A stretch of 7,732 bases of DNA from Comamonadaceae bacterium (GTDB taxonomy: Bacteria; Pseudomonadota; Gammaproteobacteria; Burkholderiales; Burkholderiaceae_C). The notes under the pieces are model-generated. The model saw only the letters and a program-made list of their open reading frames with translations. It made no database searches and had not been told where the DNA came from. The DNA lies in the NCBI GenBank assembly GCA_947458305.1, contig CANGZO010000108.1, forward strand, positions 1 to 7,732, given 5' to 3'. The position numbers were made by a program, and so were the translations under genes. Position 1 is the stretch's first letter, and each line of letters opens with the position of its first letter. Below, one piece after another: positions 1 through 7,118 of the stretch.

Positions 1-35
1 CCAATGTCAGGGACTTGAATATCAATCAGTGCCAT
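1..35 (-). CDS. lpdA: Dihydrolipoamide dehydrogenase (E3) with N-terminal lipoyl domain, first 11 codons only
   Basis: Only the start is in the window; the gene runs off the left edge. The visible residues read MALIDIQVPDIG (the last codon is incomplete). They closely match the start of the E2 lipoyl domain encoded just upstream (MALVEVQVPDIG), so this protein begins with a lipoyl domain. Family knowledge: in many beta-proteobacteria (for example PdhL of Ralstonia) and in Neisseria, the third gene of the aceE-aceF operon encodes an E3 flavoprotein carrying its own lipoyl domain. It reoxidises dihydrolipoamide with FAD and NAD+. The ATG lies 9 bases after the aceF stop and has a good AAGGA Shine-Dalgarno overlapping that stop. 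That the rest is an E3 is inferred from operon position and the N-terminus; another lipoyl protein cannot be excluded. Confidence 0.75.
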   Translation of the reverse strand, partial: MALIDIQVPDI

Positions 36-41
36 GGTCTG

Positions 42-46
42 TCCTT
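42..46 (-). promoter_or_regulatory. Ribosome binding site of the E3 gene, overlapping the aceF stop codon
   Basis: On the minus strand the sequence reads TAAGGACAGACCATG. AAGGA sits six bases before the ATG, and its first two bases are the last two of the aceF TAA stop. The overlap of stop and Shine-Dalgarno suggests translational coupling of E2 and E3 synthesis and supports the ATG at 35 as the true start. Confidence 0.7.
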
Positions 47-1718
47 AGAGCAACACGCGACGGAAGTCGCTGAGGATTTGACCCAGGAACGCGTTGAAGC
101 GTGCCGCTGCGGCGCCGTCGATGACGCGGTGGTCCCATGTCAAAGACAAAGGCAGCATCAGGCGGGGCACAAACTGCTTGCCGTCCCACACGGGTTCCAT
201 GGTGCTCTTGCACACACCCAAGATGGCCACTTCGGGCGCGTTGATGATGGGCGTGAAGTACTTGCCACCAATGCCGCCGAGGCTAGAGATGGTGAAAGTG
301 GCACCCGTCATTTCAGCGGGGCCGAGTTTGCCTTCTCGCGCTTTCTTGGCCAGCTCGCCCATTTCTTGGCTGATTTGAAGCACGCCTTTTTTGTCGCAAT
401 CGCGAATAACCGGGACCATCAAACCATTGGGCGTGTCAGCGGCAAAGCCGATGTGCCAGTAGTTTTTGTAAACCAGCGCATCGCCGTCCAGAGAGCTGTT
501 GAACTCGGGATACTTCTTGAGCGCGGCCACACAGGCCTTGATCAAGAACGCCAGCATCGTGACTTTGACGCCCGACTTTTCGTTCTCTTTGTTGGTCGAG
601 ACACGGAAGGCTTCGAGGTCGGTGATGTCGGCGTCGTCGTGGTTGGTGACGGCCGGAATCATGATGGCGTTGCGCAGCAAATTCGCACCGCTGATCTTCT
701 TGATGCGGCCCATCTCTTTGCGCTCGATCGGACCGAACTTGGCAAAGTCCACCTTGGGCCAAGGGATCAGGCCCAAAGCTGCGCCATCGCCACCCGAAGA
801 TGCAGGCGCCTTGGCGGCTTGCGCCTTGGTTTGTGCAGCACCCGACATGACAGCCTGGGTGAAGGCTTGCACGTCGGCCTCGGTGATCCGGCCTTTGAGG
901 CCCGAGCCCTTGACTTCTGCGAGCGGCACACCCAGCTCGCGGGCGAACTTGCGCACCGATGGTGACGCATGGGGCAAGCCCACCGTGGTGCCGCCAGGGG
1001 CGTGCGCTGGTGCTGCCACCGCAGCGGCAGCTGCCGCCACAGGGGTTGACGCAGCCGTCGGAGCCGAAGCCACAGCCGCAGAAGCTGCAGGGGCTGCAAC
1101 AACCGCCACAGGCGCAGCAGCAGCCACGGTGCCTTCCAAAATGGCCAGCAGGTCACCGATGTTGACCGTGTCGCCCACTTTGACTTTGAGCTCTTTGAGC
1201 ACGCCCGCGTGTGAGGACGGGATTTCCATCGAGGCCTTGTCGGATTCGACGGTGATCAGCGATTGCTCAACCTTGATGGTGTCGCCGGGCTTGACCATGA
1301 CCTCAATGACGGCCACGTCTTTGAAGTCGCCGATGTCAGGCACATGCACTTGAACGGGGCCGGATGCAGCAGAGGCCGCAGCAGCTGCAACAGCCACGGG
1401 GGCAGCGGCAACAGGCGCAGAAGCAGGCGCTGGTGCGGACACAGCGGCAGCCGTTGCAACAGCTGGCGCAGCAGCCGCGCCAACAGCTTCGACCACCAAC
1501 ACGATAGAGCCTTGCTTGATCTTGTCGCCTAAAGCGACGCGCAATTCCTTGACGACGCCCGCGGTGCTCGACGGGATTTCCATCGAGGCTTTGTCAGACT
1601 CAACGGTGATCAGCGACTGCTCGGCTTTCACGGTATCGCCCACTTTGACCATCAACTCAATGACGGTCACTTCATCGAAATCCCCGATGTCCGGGACTTG
1701 AACTTCTACCAATGCCAT
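45..1718 (-). CDS. aceF: Pyruvate dehydrogenase complex E2, dihydrolipoyllysine-residue acetyltransferase (two lipoyl domains)
   Basis: This 557-residue protein is the core of the pyruvate dehydrogenase complex; it carries the acetyl group from E1 on lipoyl arms and transfers it to CoA. Domains seen: lipoyl domain 1 at about 1-78 with the lipoylated lysine K43 in ESDKASMEI; an Ala/Pro linker at 80-120; lipoyl domain 2 at about 121-197 with K161 in the same motif; a second Ala-rich linker to about 247; a peripheral subunit-binding domain at about 248-285 (ASPSVRKFARELGV, then GSGLKGRITEADV) that holds E1 or E3; a third linker to about 318; and the acetyltransferase domain from about 325. That domain ends with the catalytic DHRVIDGA motif, H530 and D534 being the expected active-site pair. 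Escherichia coli AceF has three lipoyl domains; two is a common alternative. The ATG at 1718 has a TGGAGA ribosome site five bases upstream and gives the canonical MALVEVQVPDIG start. It follows aceE by 15 bases and precedes the E3 gene by 9. Confidence 0.97.
   Translation of the reverse strand: MALVEVQVPDIGDFDEVTVIELMVKVGDTVKAEQSLITVESDKASMEIPSSTAGVVKELRVALGDKIKQGSIVLVVEAVGAAAAPAVATAAAVSAPAPASAPVAAAPVAVAAAAASAASGPVQVHVPDIGDFKDVAVIEVMVKPGDTIKVEQSLITVESDKASMEIPSSHAGVLKELKVKVGDTVNIGDLLAILEGTVAAAAPVAVVAAPAASAAVASAPTAASTPVAAAAAAVAAPAHAPGGTTVGLPHASPSVRKFARELGVPLAEVKGSGLKGRITEADVQAFTQAVMSGAAQTKAQAAKAPASSGGDGAALGLIPWPKVDFAKFGPIERKEMGRIKKISGANLLRNAIMIPAVTNHDDADITDLEAFRVSTNKENEKSGVKVTMLAFLIKACVAALKKYPEFNSSLDGDALVYKNYWHIGFAADTPNGLMVPVIRDCDKKGVLQISQEMGELAKKAREGKLGPAEMTGATFTISSLGGIGGKYFTPIINAPEVAILGVCKSTMEPVWDGKQFVPRLMLPLSLTWDHRVIDGAAAARFNAFLGQILSDFRRVLL
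1128..1718 (-). repeat. Tandem lipoyl-domain coding repeat within aceF
   Basis: Two copies of a lipoyl-domain coding unit, at about 1485-1718 and 1128-1358, are separated by an Ala/Pro-rich linker segment. The proteins are identical over EQSLITVESDKASMEIPSS (residues 33-51 and 151-169). The DNA there is also similar: 20 identical bases at 1570-1589 and 1216-1235, and roughly 80% identity by eye over the surrounding 70 bases. Most differences outside the codons just after IPS are silent. A third, related unit starts the E3 gene at the left edge. This is an ancestral domain duplication, not a mobile repeat. Confidence 0.85.
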
Positions 1719-1723
1719 GTTCG

Positions 1724-1729
1724 TCTCCA
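1724..1729 (-). promoter_or_regulatory. Ribosome binding site of aceF
   Basis: The minus strand reads TGGAGACGAACATG. The TGGAGA element is five bases from the ATG and lies wholly in the 15-base gap after the aceE stop. It fixes the aceF start at 1718. No stem-loop or promoter fits in the gap, so aceE and aceF are read as one transcript. Confidence 0.7.
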
Positions 1730-1733
1730 GTTT

Positions 1734-4430
1734 TTATGCGTACAAGGGGTTGATCTTGTCGGTGTTGATGCCGTATTTTTTGATCGCCTCAGCCACCTGA
1801 CTGACGGGCACAGCACCGTCTTCGCTCAAGGCCTTGAGCGCGGCGACCACAATATAGTGGCGGTTGACCTCGAAGTGCTCGCGCAGCTTGCTGCGGAAGT
1901 CAGAGCGGCCAAAACCATCGGTACCCAGGACCTTGTAGGTGCGGCCTTTAGGAATGAAAGGACGGATCTGCTCGGCATAGGCCTTCATGTAGTCGGTGGA
2001 TGCGACCACGGGGCCACTGTGCTTGGCCAGCTGTTGACCCACGAACGACACACGCGGTGTTTCCATGGGGTGCAGCATGTTGTGGCGCTCGGCGTCCTGT
2101 CCGTCGCGGGTCAGTTCGTTGAAGCTGGGGCAGCTCCACACGTCCGCTTGAATGCCCCAATCCGTGGCCAGCAAGGTTTGCGCGGCAATGGATTCGCGCA
2201 AGATGGTGCCCGAGCCCAACAGCTGAACGCGCTTGTCACCCGCAGCACCTGGCTTGCACAAATACATGCCCTTGATAATTTGCTCTTCGGTGCCGGGTGT
2301 GAGGCCAGGCATGGCGTAGTTTTCGTTCAACAGGGTAATGTAATAAAACACGTTGTCTTGCTTCTCGACCATGCGCTTCAAGCCATGATGCAGGATGACG
2401 CCGACTTCGTGTGCGAAGGTGGGGTCATACGACACGCAATTCGGGATGGTGTTGGCCATGATGTGGCTGTGACCGTCTTCGTGCTGCAGGCCTTCGCCGT
2501 TCAAAGTGGTGCGGCCCGAGGTGCCGCCCAGCAAGAAGCCACGTGCTTGCATGTCGCCCGCCGCCCAGGCCAAGTCGCCAATGCGCTGGAAGCCGAACAT
2601 CGAGTAGTAAACGTAGAACGGCACCATGATCCGGTTGCTGGTGCTGTAGCTGGTGGCCGCAGCGATCCAGCTCGACATGCCACCAGCTTCGTTGATGCCT
2701 TCTTGCAGGATCTGACCGGCCTTGTCTTCCTTGTAGTACATGACCTGGTCTTTGTCGACCGGGGTGTACTGCTGGCCTGCGGGGTTGTAAATACCGATCT
2801 GGCGGAACAAGCCCTCCATACCGAAGGTGCGGGCTTCGTCCACCAAAATGGGAACCACGCGGGGGCCCAAGGCTTGGTCGCGCAGCAACTGGGTCAAAAA
2901 GCGCACATAGGCTTGGGTGGTGGAAATTTCACGGCCTTCGGCGGTGGGCTCCATCACGGCTTTAAAGGTGTCAAGCGAAGGCACGGTGAAACTCTCTTCG
3001 GCCTTGGCGCGTCGCTTGGGCAAGTAACCACCCAGGGCTTGGCGGCGCTCGTGCAAATAACGCATCTCGGGCGTGTCTTCTGCAGGCTTGTAAAAAGGAA
3101 TATTCGCCAACTCGCTGTCCGGGATCGGGATGTTGAAGCGGTCGCGCATGTACTTGATGTCTTCGTCCGTGAGCTTCTTGGTCTGGTGGACGGTGTTCTT
3201 GCCCTCGCCCGCTTTGCCCATGCCAAAACCTTTGACGGTCTTGATCAGCAACACGGTGGGTTGGCCTTTGGTGTTCACCGCCTGGTGGTAAGCAGCGTAG
3301 ACCTTTTGGGGGTCATGGCCACCGCGCTTGAGGTTCCAGATGTCGTTGTCCGACAGGTGCGCCACCATTTCCAGCGTGCGCGGGTCGCGACCAAAGAAAT
3401 GCTTGCGAACATAAGCGCCATCATTGGCCTTGAAGGCTTGGTAGTCGCCATCCAAGGTTTCCATCATCAGCTTGCGCAAAGCGCCGTCTTTGTCGCGGGC
3501 CAGCAGGCTGTCCCACTCGCTCCCCCAGAGCAGCTTGATCACGTTCCAGCCGGAACCACGGAACTCGCCTTCGAGTTCTTGCACGATCTTGCCGTTGCCG
3601 CGCACAGGGCCGTCCAGGCGCTGCAAATTGCAGTTGACGACAAAAATCAGGTTGTCCAGGTTCTCGCGGGCAGCCAAGCCGATGGCGCCCAGCGATTCGA
3701 CTTCGTCCATTTCGCCGTCCCCGCAGAACACCCAGACCTTGCGGTTTTCGGTGTTGGCAATGCCACGGGCGTGCAGGTATTTCAAAAAGCGAGCTTGGTA
3801 GATCGCCATCAATGGACCCAAGCCCATGGACACCGTAGGGAACTGCCAAAACTCGGGCATCAGCTTGGGGTGTGGGTAGCTGGACAGACCTTTGCCGTCC
3901 ACTTCCTGGCGGAAGTTGAGCAACTGCTCTTCGGTCAGTCGGCCTTCCAGGTAGGCACGGGCATAGACACCGGGCGAAACATGGCCCTGGATGTAGAGGC
4001 AGTCCCCGCCGTGGTTTTCGTTCTCGGCGTGCCAGAAATGGTTGAAACCAGCACCGAACATGTGGGCAAGCGAAGCAAACGAGCCGATGTGACCGCCCAA
4101 ATCGCCGCCGTCAGCGGGGTTGTGGCGGTTGGCTTTGACCACCATGGCCATGGCGTTCCAGCGCATGTAGGCGCGCAGGCGCTCTTCGATCTCGATGTTG
4201 CCGGGGCAACGGGCTTCTTCGGTGGGCTCAATGGTGTTGACGTAACCCGTCGTGGCCGAAAAAGGTAAATCGATGCTGTGTTGGCGGGCTTCTTCCAGCA
4301 GGCCTTCAAGCAAAAAGTGCGCGCGCTCAGGGCCCGCTTTTTCGATCACAGCGGACAAAGCGTCCATCCACTCACGGGTTTCTTGGCTGTCTAGGTCTTG
4401 CACCGGTTGCTGGGGTGTTGCCGCTGTCAT
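1734..4430 (-). CDS. aceE: Pyruvate dehydrogenase E1 component, homodimeric type
   Basis: This 898-residue protein decarboxylates pyruvate with thiamine diphosphate and Mg2+, then reductively acetylates the lipoyl arms of E2; it is the first step of the complex. It is the single-chain form typical of proteobacteria (about 887 residues in Escherichia coli), with no separate alpha and beta genes. Seen: the thiamine diphosphate-binding motif from GDGEMDE at 237-243 to NCNLQRLDGP at 266-275; the active-site loop GKNTVHQTKK at about 410-419, whose H415 corresponds to the catalytic histidine H407 of the Escherichia coli enzyme; the conserved FGMEGLFRQIGIY at 536-548; and the highly conserved GGTSGRTTLNGEGLQHEDGHSH region at about 635-656. 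The protein ends NPLYA, close to the right length, with no truncation or frameshift. The ATG at 4430 has AGGAGA five bases upstream. It is the first gene of the minus-strand operon and diverges from the sensor kinase. Confidence 0.98.
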   Translation of the reverse strand: MTAATPQQPVQDLDSQETREWMDALSAVIEKAGPERAHFLLEGLLEEARQHSIDLPFSATTGYVNTIEPTEEARCPGNIEIEERLRAYMRWNAMAMVVKANRHNPADGGDLGGHIGSFASLAHMFGAGFNHFWHAENENHGGDCLYIQGHVSPGVYARAYLEGRLTEEQLLNFRQEVDGKGLSSYPHPKLMPEFWQFPTVSMGLGPLMAIYQARFLKYLHARGIANTENRKVWVFCGDGEMDEVESLGAIGLAARENLDNLIFVVNCNLQRLDGPVRGNGKIVQELEGEFRGSGWNVIKLLWGSEWDSLLARDKDGALRKLMMETLDGDYQAFKANDGAYVRKHFFGRDPRTLEMVAHLSDNDIWNLKRGGHDPQKVYAAYHQAVNTKGQPTVLLIKTVKGFGMGKAGEGKNTVHQTKKLTDEDIKYMRDRFNIPIPDSELANIPFYKPAEDTPEMRYLHERRQALGGYLPKRRAKAEESFTVPSLDTFKAVMEPTAEGREISTTQAYVRFLTQLLRDQALGPRVVPILVDEARTFGMEGLFRQIGIYNPAGQQYTPVDKDQVMYYKEDKAGQILQEGINEAGGMSSWIAAATSYSTSNRIMVPFYVYYSMFGFQRIGDLAWAAGDMQARGFLLGGTSGRTTLNGEGLQHEDGHSHIMANTIPNCVSYDPTFAHEVGVILHHGLKRMVEKQDNVFYYITLLNENYAMPGLTPGTEEQIIKGMYLCKPGAAGDKRVQLLGSGTILRESIAAQTLLATDWGIQADVWSCPSFNELTRDGQDAERHNMLHPMETPRVSFVGQQLAKHSGPVVASTDYMKAYAEQIRPFIPKGRTYKVLGTDGFGRSDFRSKLREHFEVNRHYIVVAALKALSEDGAVPVSQVAEAIKKYGINTDKINPLYA

Positions 4431-4435
4431 ATTTG

Positions 4436-4441
4436 TCTCCT
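4436..4441 (-). promoter_or_regulatory. Ribosome binding site of aceE
   Basis: The minus strand reads AGGAGACAAATATG. AGGAGA is a near-ideal Shine-Dalgarno five bases before the ATG at 4430, consistent with strong translation of an abundant enzyme. It supports this start over any later internal methionine. Confidence 0.75.
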
Positions 4442-4469
4442 GTAAGTCATGGTCTTTGAACTGGCGCGA

Positions 4470-4498
4470 ATTTTCCCATATTTTTCAATTTATTTCAA
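4470..4498 (-). promoter_or_regulatory. Candidate sigma-70 promoter of the aceE operon, proximal
   Basis: On the minus strand, TTGAAA (4498-4493, five of six matches to TTGACA) is followed after exactly 17 bases by GAAAAT (4475-4470, four of six matches to TATAAT). Transcription would start near 4463, giving a leader of about 30 bases to the aceE ATG. The surrounding DNA is strongly AT-rich. This was found by eye; the -10 element is imperfect and the distal candidate overlaps it. Confidence 0.35.
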
Positions 4499-4526
4499 AT
4501 TATGCTGGCATGTTTTGTATCGTGAA
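4499..4526 (-). promoter_or_regulatory. Candidate sigma-70 promoter of the aceE operon, distal
   Basis: On the minus strand, TTCACG (4526-4521, four of six) and CATAAT (4504-4499, five of six) are separated by 16 bases. A start near 4492 would give a leader of about 60 bases. Its -10 element is better than that of the proximal candidate. The small palindrome ATGCTGGCAT (4502-4511) overlaps the -10 and spacer, where a repressor could act. Found by eye and unconfirmed. Confidence 0.3.
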
Positions 4527-4591
4527 ATTTTAGAGAAAAGGGAGACACTCAGCAACATAGTTAGGTCATGTCAGTCCTCTAAACTCGGGTG

Positions 4592-7114
4592 ATGGAATTG
4601 AACAAAACCACATCGGTTGTGAAAAAAGTGAGCCCTTGGACCTGGTGGTTGTCTTGGTGGCGTCGGCAATCGCCCAACCGGCAAGACCGTTTTGCCAACT
4701 TGGCTCCTGTCGCCGCGGTGGTGTTGTTTTTGGCCGCCATTGCCAGTGCATTTTGGTATTTGCGGGTTGAAGAAGTCGAACGGGAACAGGAAGCCATTAA
4801 GCGAGATGTGGAATACGCTCAGCAACGCCTGAGGCTTCGCTTGCTGGAGCGGCAAGAACAGGTGATGCGTCTGGCCAGGGATGTGTCCAACCGTGAGATT
4901 CGTTACGACCAGTTCATGATCCGCGCCGAGTCATTGGTCCAGCAGTACCCGGAATTTTTGACGATCACATGGATCGATGACCGGCGGCGGATCGTGGCCA
5001 ACCAAAGTATCTCCAGCATTTCATCAGGCCAACAGCTGCGTGTGGGCAGCACATTGAAGACAGGCGAAGCAGAGAGTCTGTTCAGTTTGGCCAGGGACCT
5101 GATGCAGCCCATATATGGGCAAATCACCGTCGATGCCGACCGTGACTCGCCCATGAACGTGTTGCAGCTGCATTCACCCTTGAGCAACGACCAAGGTCGT
5201 TTCAATGGGGTCATCATGGCGCAGTACAGCATGGAAGGGCTGCTGCGGTATGGCATCCCCACCGAGGTTTTGGCCAAATACGCTGTCGCCCTGCAAGACG
5301 GTAAAGGACGCTTGTTGGCCGGTCAATCCATTGGTTCACGGGCGGTTTTATGGTCTTTGTTGCCGGGCAGCGACAAGCCCCACAACGATTTTGAAATCCC
5401 GGTCTCCCCCGTTGGCAACGACTTGGTGTTGCGCGCCCAAACATGGCGGACCTCGCAAGGCTTGGTGGGCAGCGGTCTGTTTTGGCTGGTCAGTGTTTTG
5501 AGCGCCATGACCGCCTGGATGCTGATCGCCAACTGGCGACACACCCGCAGACGATTACAGGCTCAAAAAGCCTTGGTGGCTGAGACCAACTTTCGCCGCG
5601 CCATGGAAAATTCCATGCTGACGGGCATGCGGGCGCTGGATTTGCGCGGTCGCATCACCTATGTGAACCCGGGTTTTTGCCACATGACGGGGTGGAGTGA
5701 GTCCGACTTGGTGGGCGCGGTTGCGCCCTTTCCATACTGGCCTGAGCAAGACCGTGAACTGTTGATGCGGCGTTTGGAGGAAGAAATCAGCGGACAGCAT
5801 TCGGCCGGAGGATTTCAGGTCAGGGTGAAACGCAAAAACGGCCAGTTGTTTGAAGCCCGCATGTACGTGTCCCCCTTGATTGACGCCACAGGCAAACAAA
5901 CCGGCTGGATGACGTCGATGACCGACATCACCGAGCCCAACCGCATCCGAGAACAACTGGCCAGCTCTCACGAGCGCTTCACCATCGTGCTGGAGGCGCT
6001 CGACGCCTCGGTGTCGGTAGCACCCTTGGGCAGCGAAGAGCTGCTGTTTGCCAACAAACTTTACCGTTTATGGTTTGGCCAAGACACTGGGGGGCACCTG
6101 CGATTGGTCCAGCAAGCCGGTGCTTACAGTGGAGAAAGGGCATCCGAAGATGTCGACGACATGGCTGGCTTGCCCACCGTGGGGCTGCCCGCCGCCGGAT
6201 CGGAAAACGCAGAAATCTTCGTGCCTGAGCTGGGCAAATGGCTGGAAGTCCGGTCCCGTTACATCAACTGGGCAGATGGCCGTTTGGCCCAAATGGTGAT
6301 TGCCAGCGACATCACCCCCCGCCGCCAAGCCGAAGAACTGGCCGCCCAACAAGCCGAAAGGGCCCAAACCGCCAGCAGCTTGATCACCATGGGCGAAATG
6401 GCGTCCAGCGTGGCGCATGAGCTGAACCAACCCTTGACTGCCATCAGCAACTACTGCAGCGGCATGATCTCTCGCATTCAGGCCAAACAAGTCAAGGAAG
6501 AAGACCTGCTTTGGGCTTTGGAAAAAACAGCCCACCAAGCCCAACGGGCTGGGCAAATCATTTTGCGCATTCGCAGTTTCGTCAAACGCAGCGAGCCCAA
6601 CCGCGCCCTGTCCGACGTCTCGGCCATGGTCAGCGAATCGCTGGAATTGGCTGAAATTGAGCTGCGCAGGCGCCATATTCGCCTGACCCACCACATCGCG
6701 GCCCGATTGCCCCAACTTTGGGTGGACCCGATCCTGATCGAGCAAGTTTTGGTGAATTTGATGAAAAACGCTGCCGAATCGATCGATAACGCCAACAGAC
6801 CACCAGAGCAACGTCAGGTTGAATTGCGCATCTTGCCCAAGACCATAGACCAGCAGGCGGTGGTGGAGTTTTCGGTCACTGACACGGGCGCGGGCTTGCC
6901 ACCAGAGTCGATCGAACGTGTTTATGAAGCCTTTTTCTCGACCAAAGTCGAAGGCATGGGCATTGGTCTGAATTTGTGCCGAAGCATTGTGGAATCGCAC
7001 CAAGGCAGGATCAAAGCTGAGAACATCTACAATGCCGTCGAGGTCACAGGCTGCCGCTTCTCCTTTTGGATACCGGTGCAGACTGATGAACCACATCACA
7101 ACCCACTGGGGTAA
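4592..7114 (+). CDS. Membrane-bound PAS multi-sensor histidine kinase
   Basis: A two-component sensor kinase of about 840 residues (numbered from the ATG at 4592). It has a short cytoplasmic tail with a tryptophan cluster (16-23), a membrane helix at about 34-57, an extracytoplasmic sensor at about 59-289, and a second helix at about 291-312. The sensor looks like two PAS-like lobes (Cache or CHASE type); the motif LQDGKGRLLAG at about 235-245 fits the second lobe. Two cytoplasmic PAS modules follow: about 332-450 (ITYVNPGFCHMTGWSESDLVG, ending MTSMTDITE) and about 458-578 (ending VIASDITPRR). A short helical linker leads to HisKA with phosphorylated H609 in SSVAHELNQPLTAI. The ATPase has its N box at about 718-729 (N726), G1 DTGAGL with D764, an F box and GMGIGL at 788-793. 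All catalytic motifs are intact, giving a DctS/TodS-like architecture. GTG 4589 is an alternative start; an in-frame stop at 4580 bars longer ones, and neither start has a clear ribosome site. The ligand is unknown. The partner regulator follows after four bases. Confidence 0.92.
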   Translation: MELNKTTSVVKKVSPWTWWLSWWRRQSPNRQDRFANLAPVAAVVLFLAAIASAFWYLRVEEVEREQEAIKRDVEYAQQRLRLRLLERQEQVMRLARDVSNREIRYDQFMIRAESLVQQYPEFLTITWIDDRRRIVANQSISSISSGQQLRVGSTLKTGEAESLFSLARDLMQPIYGQITVDADRDSPMNVLQLHSPLSNDQGRFNGVIMAQYSMEGLLRYGIPTEVLAKYAVALQDGKGRLLAGQSIGSRAVLWSLLPGSDKPHNDFEIPVSPVGNDLVLRAQTWRTSQGLVGSGLFWLVSVLSAMTAWMLIANWRHTRRRLQAQKALVAETNFRRAMENSMLTGMRALDLRGRITYVNPGFCHMTGWSESDLVGAVAPFPYWPEQDRELLMRRLEEEISGQHSAGGFQVRVKRKNGQLFEARMYVSPLIDATGKQTGWMTSMTDITEPNRIREQLASSHERFTIVLEALDASVSVAPLGSEELLFANKLYRLWFGQDTGGHLRLVQQAGAYSGERASEDVDDMAGLPTVGLPAAGSENAEIFVPELGKWLEVRSRYINWADGRLAQMVIASDITPRRQAEELAAQQAERAQTASSLITMGEMASSVAHELNQPLTAISNYCSGMISRIQAKQVKEEDLLWALEKTAHQAQRAGQIILRIRSFVKRSEPNRALSDVSAMVSESLELAEIELRRRHIRLTHHIAARLPQLWVDPILIEQVLVNLMKNAAESIDNANRPPEQRQVELRILPKTIDQQAVVEFSVTDTGAGLPPESIERVYEAFFSTKVEGMGIGLNLCRSIVESHQGRIKAENIYNAVEVTGCRFSFWIPVQTDEPHHNPLG
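7108..7111 (+). promoter_or_regulatory. Weak ribosome binding site of the response regulator
   Basis: GGGG at the very end of the kinase gene lies seven bases before the ATG at 7119. It is a weak Shine-Dalgarno, so translation probably depends on coupling with the kinase, whose TAA stop is at 7112-7114. An in-frame ATG at 7086 would give an 11-residue longer protein overlapping the kinase gene, but it has no better ribosome site, and residues from 7119 onward fit the usual start of the family. Confidence 0.4.
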
Positions 7115-7118
7115 CCGA

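Larger units (their letters stand above)
4431..4591. promoter_or_regulatory. Divergent intergenic control region between aceE and the sensor kinase
   Basis: This is the only gene-free stretch of any size in the window and must hold the promoters of both units unless the kinase is transcribed from further away. Its core, 4471-4531, is about 25% GC, far below the flanking genes. It contains the two aceE promoter candidates, TTGAAA repeated at a 10-base interval on the minus strand (4498-4493 and 4488-4483), and the palindrome ATGCTGGCAT at 4502-4511. On the plus strand I found no convincing -35/-10 pair for the kinase. A purine-rich AAAAGGGAGA at about 4536-4545 resembles a Shine-Dalgarno but has no fitting start codon after it. 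No riboswitch or terminator stem is evident. Confidence 0.6.

Noticed and set aside
15..965. A 316-codon plus-strand ORF antisense to aceF
   Set aside because: It is in the same register as aceF codons, shows no domain, and covers a clearly conserved E2 gene; it is a codon-bias shadow.
978..1481. GCAGC-rich low-complexity DNA in aceF, resembling a microsatellite or recombination repeat
   Set aside because: It encodes the Ala/Pro-rich flexible linkers expected between E2 domains, and codons vary freely, so it is protein-driven composition.
1698..4268. An 856-codon plus-strand ORF antisense to aceE
   Set aside because: Its codons are in exact register with aceE codons on the other strand (both 0 modulo 3). 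Antisense stops would need sense TTA, CTA or TCA, which are rare in this gene. The His/Val/Gln-rich product has no recognisable domain, while aceE is a certain gene.
4427..4450. A seven-codon minus-strand leader ORF (MTYRRQI) whose TGA overlaps the aceE ATG
   Set aside because: It has no Shine-Dalgarno of its own and contains the aceE ribosome site; the ATGA overlap is easily explained by chance.
4506..4520. A sigma-54-like TGGCAT motif upstream of the kinase
   Set aside because: TGGCA is present, but the required GC at the -12 position with correct spacing is absent (TA-rich bases lie there).
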